This document shows positions 28,201 to 31,271 of a stretch of 31,271 nucleotides of DNA, one piece after another (position 1 is the first letter of the stretch; every line of letters starts with the position of its first letter). The notes below the pieces were generated by a model that saw only the letters and a program-made list of their open reading frames with translations, had not been told where the DNA came from and made no database searches. This stretch comes from Jaenimonas drosophilae (lineage: Eukaryota; Euglenozoa; Kinetoplastea; Trypanosomatida; Trypanosomatidae), in NCBI GenBank assembly GCA_030849065.1, contig JASAON010001452.1, positions 1 through 31,271 on the forward strand, given 5' to 3'. A program made the translations under genes and the position numbers.

Positions 28201-28272
28201 CCCGGTCTGCACGAATGGATGGGCCGACTTGCCCAGTTCGTCGACCACAATCGACGTGATGCCGAAGAGTAA
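13288..28272 (+). CDS. Giant helical-repeat protein, probably CFAP54 (axonemal central-pair C1d component)
   Basis: A single uninterrupted frame encodes 4,994 residues. ATG 13288 is the first ATG after the likely acceptor; the frame is open upstream but includes the pyrimidine tract. The region at residues 513-589 (LHLCIRSLGTCLELCEG, then KYLPWRLRLYELMAQCF and a helix ending TKELVDLE) recalls the N-terminal domain of CFAP54. The protein is mostly alpha-helical, with TPR-like helix pairs (for example residues 3200-3250 and 3395-3440), separated by disordered insertions: Gly11 at 3461-3471, Ala14 at 3554-3567 and 3825-3838, a Gly-rich run at 4399-4412, Ala11 at 4762-4772, Gln9 at 4800-4808 and Gln7 at 4862-4868. 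The last 110 residues are a conserved-looking helical end. CFAP54 is typically near 3,000 residues, so the insertions would account for much of the excess. The related CFAP46 is an alternative. The reading frame is certain and the name is moderately supported. Confidence 0.9.
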   Translation: MTLLDDARRKLHAGIKHLLIISEDNAADPPALSRARHQVNEQLDQFRRAAVATARGSDTMGGTLPPISSRSGHASLDDLASASISMKNQTYLSTLSNNDRPDVGFSLPRLQGGKNSSVARSRNAPSYTFDATAASRSPVAAGAVSNPFEATGTSFFRGRSPRGRGASKRMGASSSSRSPNPKGSGHPDSDVGGASDDNAATSLQQVEAIIMFVKECHEQAALSMEKGIFQDALDIFITAAEADIGLLREIGDGLVRSRAGRPSAASAAGKRESTEGAKDAHMWSMPDATREDGRDIVPYGEGGHVDFAKLPLALQAYLCTVHHDLLKYSFMFYGAFRADSFVDNGAATVMGSMQAVELILEMMSEMVSIPHIVGGESSVVPHGEGGLASATIPGSPSSDDIGHPMPTTCRDDENGEPITHIANISVRDLLAVREELPQSARQLSAVDGGAPPPTLKAYSVVGCGYTHILNGTIYIYTMIHYLMKKLQLASNIPVIGTPVAPAAAADSLSIAHLKVDILHLCIRSLGTCLELCEGAAPRLLKLATVKYLPWRLRLYELMAQCFEDLGQFPEAFAVIQRAALKTKELVDLEYLDPVPPPLVWRRVLAESLQNVALLLMKYGWYQGIAINTPGAGGDLESASMPSTAAGSAWVATLAKLLFPSNPAAEIFLASLPASVSGGLAPTTSSGLMASASNNISSSFLSGGSPPFTGDVPQNGRDLLQSIWSVVELAQLPNLFKKGGELDAKDEGSSGAGSPDPSAGGVGGGGAATAGVSGANRSVTGSNAKKSAAKVPTERQQQQLLDSQRLHKEQLAQQYLTHIIPFLQSLLVRHDNVENNTNPAKAGSTSSPALPAAASTPSTRASIGRGAKFDHGAALVGVSSLYMTFPGMRQCAMEALELLLDLASRKYLLDSRNNSDLVCPSNLYPFPFTEQPPEAAQPSPLDEGRRHEAVVTVSSPPPPSPGQGGRRRSASNGRRGAHKGKEKSNASTSSTAPGSLSSSLREKGGASGAPQREYIIDDAVVQAFISLETLFPVLWRIITGRHTIELNMRSLTTPPPAHPATPLLSISLAEESSGTMVQREDALQGELMQLLGITRLLFQTMQRHEIFFRFGAVALHTLRAVRCALAAAVPSSGSEAPAAGPTRSKTMEPTNLAARRGSNSSATAEVEFLAPDSETQEAAAAPPAQPKRGRGASSSKHSHSKASNTTRPKSAAPRPLPRRHQLRILYFIEAVSRAINVLQHLKFSVLETSYSLPSLHVDEVLLRGSCSPAAKALEAAKQAMLAKELEAAAAAAAAASNKPNQGEGRARRGSKSSHRSASLSAVDTGLAADAANNNNNSTSPAAAARPACLWPYPLVSPLLRVAENLQALTQHLGGANSVSSLHVPRAPMLCTSVPLSFAAVDIFEGLIAEVSGFLVAEAGASIHQRRKAHALREQLGVINAPFQDPRRFNVLVEHEPRKEGGAPSSYAGSVEVSPSRASFPRHVTYVMAPAEVSPAATTTATTTTAVPAPTPTRSEDQVDVEEERAYYLTVSKAMEALVATGRAECRVASKLALTVAASVLKELQTVRSAEAAASTHPTPVVVAAAEPTSSSPADGKSGAKKKKTSSSSSNKGAATPPVHDAAPHERALIHLRERCRLTLAVVNLAVQVVAKRQQSLHDSMERPEAGTSYRRRGKATSLYPLPALLETTKRDIEVLDVDRQLQQINLSERLRDTRTELTRVLIELRWHVALLRMQTAAYKQHHEDIETLYCRQFLQSRIYGEATAKEARLLRTLLEEQPELPQSADDIETRLMNWSYGQPLLHVLVLLCLAQKQTNPVVQKRQLNQAMEALKRVEACGDENECWPYSSAMIWSYAASISGSVRAMAHAHYAREVLYKRYVLRELKADADGATTPMASGDLSATINSTTTPRSSPDQAAKTPENSFGSNTEEIVRTYMLQPNQRAIDETSDTALYLLCRALLNISAAELATQQPAADCRSGGPSQKASTRRRAQQLTGLRCAYRSGLALRLALQRKGSRGSGASSAPAAETDDSGLGGLILEAAHQIYGALTPCLGEHHFCKFVLRPLLALCYALLDLGHHASSEVWSEPSVQLLAYQIISSFKHTLQLLGESVIAAASMEPNRLHDLHQVLFRVFVYVWGEIYRHPSTRQQRYMTAVRRDAQFFRHVTASTAAHLAESGEGEAQAAAAAAAATSSASNSASRQRQRRSGSPSSKRNAAPPPPAPEPDATEEVNLATLATFTFPGCEYAADPAQLMLYDMMPIEFLELCEEILFTMPGSFLIFVCPTRSPLLSGGGEGFGQNRRLERVGSSRTPGVALGNRGRPGTMADHRHAANASPIATGDDEEAMLHLERLLGDDVLLDLPPIFEEVCGALFSTSDAAVSVNLVAEALARYQNHPLYAKVCVRVVEHFLRLEQFAAARRIATTALETLSVLATEVGSTIRQTEKAMKKWLGEHGYILLEGGGNASMLETMESGAGSGSRRRTLAGGEKAANNNNGSTAGKGGKKKGAAGATASKKEKGGGRDRTRSHSRSLSMEMMEEEPQQADEEGPFFEVQRVWTKAEEQMIKHLTRAMVWVRRRRSSRWLQRRIFQYTSQFQAQLHQYLAVVTRMEWLVAQRRQQALEEVPKWAAGLPVKGGAATGATGPTGSGRNKKNAVETSVVVTEKTHLTLLRHCIRAARLFNYGMQSARAYRAVQMGLDDIRTYVTGYVPDAFLFTDVEDGEGGCPHGEDGEDSSGISGPWHSASRDENSVSSRSMGTVTTDFTHVLSISAMQDLREMSPLCLQLAMELLCSLAMVVRGYCDHRRDVDILQPATIKVGPFVALEAQVEFQGIIPSLLVYRSPAGQFEEARLTAEVKKDYLRTQRRFLRRREECVEMERRTREEAQQAEWLDLQSLVERFAEVLPTLATTLQSVRQSHGLPDNIGDELHEVEHVLLSQQRHGAPAAAAATAGGAGASPLDDTTWVRRRTDLIASELIYFPFVTLHDNATLPPVSDKESAKQLRSLMLGPDLPEEIIVQSLLYLCRCLQFTHQTKVVKLCQIIHHFTQGRFSTLFLHMAISIQRSIEAKISDETLMAYDIARRDTPLGTVLMEAARKSWERYSHTDAYRRARQRLARTLLPTLPIRRFLATTANNNTLDLAGKPSASASAAMGSAVNLANESRASFSECHTAASGAGTGNRLHVKDVIAAYQRAATRLRENRELGLLGECLLEMGHIFVLHRNKSEAEVCWKEAVDALLETPRALDTWRGTIGADHAAASTLGSGPTSSAAADRFTRLLNTLMALSSLGMHVYRENQAKAVNAYLLAAVLLQRFFASGFSINFPSRPYDFTDFILLDLHTLLPYPGEAIRSKMADLVHHLLFIAHELLEYCYDVFGAMVACLTEYLAIRFLCSIPVTVEARMLRARAAARCGNYRAALSFLISVCQGAALPSGVLYLLNLGQRRSLAECSQALQSGGERKSNARGGGGGGGGGGGPAAGVTAAVAGLDGPANNLSTTALRPAGGAMDGDVGRLYNNSELPTSAANVAAIYAFMAQCFPNLSLDAIFTSAGQTAGGSSAAAAAAAAAAAAAASSTLAANSHPSAFLGESICEVYGSLLARRVILAVAEVLVILGGREAAYLWSSHNANEASPKRAGTGAGGGKPRQSAAASSSISAASPTAASASARGGSATGPLRTACTEALKAAEYLLEPFLHRDALEGGNAAHGAKGGRGAKAGGATAAVAPAAGNKPGQHGHGMKTNGGEPPGVLAGISDAEAMQARQWLEEAACLRHYATLFKATAVTSRGYCRQAIDLLEAQIREFDASQNESMGGSGEGGAGTEMEVGKGAVAAAAAAAAAAAAAASGTGLVGKGFGVSTALNVPSYLLTISHTHWCSVLQCLVVAYFRLRHFDKMEQAAKQAIALCEQCGDPYRARLFSIYRAAGLATRGFVHEAAGTISKLRRVTNQLSIGFTDPLDAWTILSEQWLQRMMVLISEQSSTAQSAVDEELPEVVASLTANAIFCGLVPWSLSPAGKRNDARYRRRSGSITGVAKLVVNSSSLPITVWNSHIAVKLHLAMNDMVMRRLQRCVWADLPRHSRTRKEELKKLIGIMQEAIHGVCPQYDVTAHPTHLIESKLILAQAICAQTEAVMASSILLPNAPTEFSSNEDTLDALPTRGMRDACEALLEVADTSVSAGTHDYRILQTALLELATLFSRCGSHFGAVGSSVVALALLVHDMSWHVFSGANAFFDYTTDESMLTDLPTLEARFPDFVVAAVKSTLNGAGQLTEDSAQDRLTAPVSAFYLEAMTQASSEVGSTTSKRSGRDANLRNTTAGEIRAPVTLQDVVQTYAKLQRERGISHIAPPVESLDLETAVLLLKSYLQERSSPPNYTYLCYSAAVRRLHVRQLNPQRAGAGGSGSARRGGGGGGGAGGGGGGSNAAAAAAQAQQDNLDLWNALIPPIMLSALPVDLLSSVGPEILSIPKINTVICKNFESASRDTLRHGCEEPTVSGGGGGANNTNNNNSKSSASGHAGAKARRRSTGGSPTSHDLGEPSQRRYVTLLLVLSPYNDPQTTQAPPLATASDRKKLLSTVPIITASAAAQASLPGPVEKRVSTGENRPGQRPSRVGTSGGGGGFKNRLNVPSVTGRPRPPGVDAALADRINELHQSYLLQTTGGGEGESAGGASGRPQRRAEWVCVSLEIPMEVVQQLYAQSTTVMYWMRREEEAKRRSPASVPSTGAFLGTNGGGGGPGQHAAGGASSGATGAASGGANAKDHGGAGMSSASAAAAAAAAAAATPGNATHGTVKVAHYLMEASAALTAKLQQQQQQQQQAPGSRKGAAQPSSRLDNTSTAFLLGGSAAAMMSPFNGGVPPGATGGGGGGSSSQQQQQQQHAQAAAPMVRHCDLAESRQKEVEKVRAEEMERIIRQLDESKSAFVMNFIEAVVRSYVARALADEALMDACVQQLLPRCAITQSVIDFFSRWLSEDGGAAKFFDPGLHEWMGRLAQFVDHNRRDAEE
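23668..23700 (+). repeat. Poly-Gly coding run (Gly11)
   Basis: GGC/GGT codon run within the giant gene, residues 3461-3471. Confidence 0.95.
23947..23988 (+). repeat. Poly-Ala coding run (Ala14)
   Basis: Fourteen GCN codons (mixed GCC, GCG, GCA), residues 3554-3567 of the giant protein. Confidence 0.95.
24760..24801 (+). repeat. Poly-Ala coding run (Ala14)
   Basis: Fourteen GCN codons (GCT, GCA, GCC, GCG), residues 3825-3838. It has the same length as the run at 23947 but a different codon order. Confidence 0.95.
26482..26523 (+). repeat. Gly-rich coding run
   Basis: Fourteen codons, all Gly but one Ala, residues 4399-4412 of the giant protein. Confidence 0.9.
27571..27603 (+). repeat. Poly-Ala coding run (Ala11)
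   Basis: Eleven GCN codons, residues 4762-4772 of the giant protein. Confidence 0.95.
27685..27711 (+). repeat. Poly-Gln coding run (Gln9)
   Basis: Nine mixed CAA/CAG codons, residues 4800-4808 of the giant protein. Confidence 0.95.
27871..27891 (+). repeat. Poly-Gln coding run (Gln7)
   Basis: Seven mixed CAG/CAA codons, residues 4862-4868 of the giant protein. Confidence 0.95.
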
Positions 28273-28413
28273 GTGAAAGAGGGCTGTGAAGGACAGGATA
28301 TGGATTCGGAGGTGGTGGTGGGGGGGGAACTGCGATGCAGCGATGTATTTGGCAGGCGGACAGAGAGAGAGAGCTCCGACCTTTAGGCTTGCTCGCGGTC
28401 ATAATGGCATCTG

Positions 28414-28414
<1 letters not shown>

Positions 28415-28447
<33 letters not shown>
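28415..28447. repeat. (CA)16 microsatellite
   Basis: Uninterrupted CA run, the longest dinucleotide repeat in the window. Confidence 0.95.
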
Positions 28448-28450
<3 letters not shown>

Positions 28451-28586
28451 CCTACCCCCCTTCAATCTCGTCGTCCGATGCCGATTGGAGAATGACATCG
28501 TCGTCACTCCGTCTTGAATCATGTAAACAAGATATCCCTCGATTGCCAGGGAATAGAGCTCTACCCACGCAATCACACCCACCCAA

Positions 28587-28606
28587 GGTGGTGGTGGTGG
28601 TGGTGG
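28587..28606. repeat. (GGT)n run
   Basis: Uninterrupted GGT run in non-coding sequence. Confidence 0.9.
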
Positions 28607-29121
28607 GACTAGACAATGTGTCGCCACAAGTGCGCAATCAATCATGACCATACAACTACAAATACAAAAACAAGAACATTTTCGTGTTCGTGAGTGGTAG
28701 TGTGGGCCTCTCATACAACCAACCTGCTAAAGCTGTGAACTTTCCTCCTTCCTTCGTTCCTTCCTTCCTTCAACTGTTGGTGTAGATTGGTGAGAGAACA
28801 GTAGGTGCCAAAGAATCTTCACAGGCACTACCCCATATCCACCTCATCGTTTCTGCCCCCCCCCCCACCCCCACCCCCAGACGTACGCACAACAGAAACG
28901 GGTTGTTGTGGGTACTTTAGTGGCGCTCCACACACACACCACCACCATCCTCCTCTCTCAGGATCGTAAGTAGTAGTAAGTAGCTCATTGAGCGTGCACG
29001 TCACTGCTTCTGTTGCTCAACCTTCTCTACTCCACACAAACAAACATTGGAAGCAGAGAGGAACGACGGTTTACGTTGGGCCCGCACACGTCCGCACCGA
29101 CTACTTCTACTACCACACTTG

Positions 29122-29169
29122 CCTTTTTGGTCATCCTCTCCCTCCTCCTTCTCTTTCCGCGTCCTGGAG
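29122..29169 (+). promoter_or_regulatory. Putative polypyrimidine tract and trans-splice acceptor for the gene at 29185
   Basis: A dense CT-rich tract ends in AG at 29168-29169. ATG 29185 is the first ATG after it, 15 bases on, in an A-rich context (GAAAAATGG). Confidence 0.55.
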
Positions 29170-29184
29170 CACCACGGACGAAAA

Positions 29185-31271
29185 ATGGCTGCCCAAGTGC
29201 CATGGTCCACCTACCCGAGTGCGGATGGAAGCCACGTCAGCTTCCGTCTCACCGGCTGTGGCGCGGAGGAGCCCTGCGATCCCATCGCATGGCTGGATAG
29301 ACTTGCCAATCAGCTCGAGCAGCTTCTAGGTTCTGCCACGACGGACGCGGCACATCTACGTGCTGCAGCAGCCCCTCTCTACCGCTTTCTGTTGGTGGAG
29401 ATGAGCCTGCTGGACGACCCGGCGGCGACCCCGGTGGAGGAGGATGACTCCGCGGTGGATCTGTGGAGTCCCGCCTACCTCGCCACGCTGCTGCAACATC
29501 GTCGTGCGTTGATCGCCATTTTGAACGTCCACGCCCGCCACGCGGAACAGCTCCTGCGGCTCTTCTTGGCGGAGAAGCTGACGGACGTTCCCGTCGATGA
29601 GGCTACCTCACTTGCAAAGACGTCCGCCGCCACCGGTGGTGATGCCACGCCGTCGTCGACGTCTGCCACCCCAATGGCGCTCAATCTGGACGCTTTGCAG
29701 AAGCGGTGCACCGAGCAAGCAGCCACCACTACCACCACCACGGAGGAGCCGCTGTTGGACATGCAGCGCTGCCCAGATCTTGGTGGGGCCGTGGTGCTTC
29801 TTGGCCGTTTTGACGTCCCACGCAGCGCACATGCGCGGTTGGCTGGCCTCAGCAGCCCGCAGAAGCTCGTGAAGATGGGCGGCGCGTCGGCCGCCGGAGT
29901 GGGAGTGGAGGACGACCGCGAGGAGGTCCTGCGCCGCAACACGGAACGCACCGAGTGCGAGACGCAGTTCCTCTTCACCCCTGCGGACGACGAGCAGGAG
30001 TGGGGTGTGCCTCAGATCCTCTCGGCGATGCGGCCCGTGATGAAGGGGGTGGCGGTGGAGCTCCACCGGGCCCCAGCATCCAGTCCCCCCAGCGTCCTGA
30101 TGGAGGTGGTCAAGGAGTGGTGTGGCTCCGCGGAGCCCGCTCAGGCCCTTCTTGTGGATGCCAACGAGCTCGTCGCACTCAGCCAGAATGATCTCGTCGA
30201 TGCCGCTGCGCTGGTGGAAGCCTTCCTCGGACGCCTTCTCCCCGTCTTCCATGGAAAGCGGATGCCCGCGTGGGGGTGGCCCCGAGCGGCGGCGACAACC
30301 CCGCGAGGTCGTACCGCCGCCAGTGGTGCTACACAGCCATGGTGGCTCTGTTGCGCGCCGCAGGATGCGACGAGGGTGGCCACCTTCGCCCTGTGGCTGA
30401 CACTACGTGAGAGCTCCGATCAGCCCCCAGGCTCTGCGCGACGTCGCCGAGCGACGACGATGCTGAACGAGCACCGGCTCGCGCAGGTTAGCCTGCTCAA
30501 GCTCATGGAGCTAAACTGTGCCCCCACCATGGCCATCCCATCCGCCCACCTCTTCATCATCTCACGTCTCCTCTCACGTGAGACGAGCCTGGAGGACTTC
30601 GTGGACGCCGTGGGGGATGGCATCTATCTCTCCGCCCTCCCCGCATCCTCCTCCAGTGCAGCCTTCCCTGGGGTCGTCACGGCCCTCCTCGCGGCGGGTG
30701 TGGCTGCGGCAAGTTGTGTGGCACACCATGAGGTGGNGGGATCTATCTCTCCGCCCTCCCCGCATCCTCCTCCAGTGCAGCCTTCCCTGGGGTCGTCGCG
30801 GCGGGTGTGGCTGCGGCAAGTTGTGTGGCACACCATGAGGTGGCCGCACTCCGCGTACTCTCGCGGAAAACAGAAACCCTCCTTGTGGAGATCCCCTACG
30901 CCCTCTCCTCCTCCCTCCGGACCTTCCTCCTGGGTGAGCCCGCCACACACGCCGAGCGCTTTCGGGAGCTGTGGCTGAGCGACACAACCCTCTCCACGCC
31001 CAAGAAGTTCCGCACCCGCGCCGAGCTGCTCTTCTTCACCGTGGTGGAGCTTGTCCTCCTCGCGGCGGAGCAGCACAACCGACGCAGTGGCGGCGAGAGC
31101 TCCCCAGCCGCCCTCGATGTCTTGGCGGGTTGGGTGGGTGCGTGGCATGGCTTCTTCCAGCGCCTGCACGAGGCGGCGGCGGCGCCACCACGTCATGGAA
31201 GCATGAGCCGCGGAGCAAGCTCCAGCCGGAGCGACCCCGCCGCCGGTGGAGGTGGTGGTGGGACCCCTCGC
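29185..31271 (+). CDS. Hypothetical protein, 3' end outside window, frame broken at an N within a duplicated segment
   Basis: I do not recognise this protein. ATG 29185 (MAAQVPWSTYP) is the first ATG after a strong CT tract and AG; the frame is open further upstream, but that part encodes the tract. It is intact for 517 codons to 30735. A single N at 30737 lies at the edge of a repeat, after which the nominal frame changes character (Pro/Ser-rich) and stops at 30976-30978. From 30843 another frame continues with normal codon bias and helical, Leu/Glu/Ala-rich sequence to the last base. Skipping one repeat copy would join the two parts, so the break is probably an assembly artefact and the gene runs off the window. 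The protein appears mostly helical, without signal peptide or clear membrane helix, with Ser/Thr and Gly linkers (for example 29620-29700 and after 31200). No catalytic motif was seen. Confidence 0.75.
30622..30843. repeat. Imperfect tandem duplicate around an N, likely unmerged contig overlap
   Basis: Sequence from 30622 to 30736 is repeated from 30741 to about 30843. The copies agree except for 12 bases (ACGGCCCTCCTC) present only in the first copy and differences next to the N at 30737. The offset falls from 119 bases at the left to 107 at the right, and 107 is not a multiple of three, which explains the frame break. Confidence 0.85.

Larger units (their letters stand above)
28273..29184. 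other. Intergenic region between the giant gene and the last gene
   Basis: No gene is visible. It carries the longest microsatellite of the window, a CA run at 28415-28447, a GGT run at 28587-28606, a TTCC-rich stretch near 28742-28770, a C run at 28856-28866 and a CT-rich tract at about 29122-29167 that leads to the next gene. Confidence 0.7.

Noticed and set aside
28415..28447. Tandem repeats as a possible CRISPR array or telomere-like element
   Set aside because: These are plain dinucleotide or trinucleotide runs with no spacers and no telomeric hexamer.
1..31271. Introns, tRNA, rRNA, transposons or bacterial origin
   Set aside because: No frame needs splicing, no cloverleaf or rRNA core was recognised, no transposase or reverse transcriptase motifs were seen, and ciliary proteins with microsatellite-rich gaps rule out a bacterium.

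Overview
The window looks like nuclear DNA of a flagellated kinetoplastid-type protist. This is inferred from gene organisation and family content, not from a marker gene. All eight genes lie on the + strand, none needs an intron (one open frame runs 15 kb without a break), coding DNA is strongly G/C-biased at third positions, and the gaps are rich in (CA)n, (GT)n and (CAA)n runs. Before each complete gene there is a polypyrimidine tract followed by an AG, and for a plausible AG the next ATG is the ATG chosen on coding grounds. This is the layout of a polycistronic unit processed by spliced-leader trans-splicing. I cannot name the genus.

Layout, left to right. (1) The 3' part of a charged, coiled-coil-like protein with a C-terminal membrane anchor (1-1068). 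(2-4) Three neighbouring genes (1822-2919, 4130-4801, 5581-8304) that share a 60-residue block, aligning without gaps, followed 27-33 residues later by a Thr-Gln-Thr motif in a low-complexity segment. The first two end in a single membrane anchor; the third carries about a dozen membrane helices resembling a major-facilitator transporter. (5) A CFAP299 (C4orf22-type) ciliary protein (9346-10041). (6) Oligopeptidase B, a serine peptidase with an intact catalytic triad (10486-12648). (7) A 4,994-residue protein, probably the central-pair protein CFAP54, swollen by Ala, Gly, Gln and Asn runs (13288-28272). (8) An unrecognised protein that runs off the right end (29185-31271); its frame is broken by a single N inside what looks like an unmerged duplicate at a contig join.

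Two of the genes (CFAP299 and the CFAP54-like gene) point to the axoneme. The TQT motifs of the three-gene family resemble docking sites for dynein light chain LC8, so a membrane-to-dynein adaptor family is a testable idea. In kinetoplastids, neighbouring genes need not be functionally linked, so co-location alone is weak evidence. The most novel item is the three-gene family with its conserved block, TQT motif and variable membrane module. No RNA genes, CRISPR arrays or mobile elements were seen.
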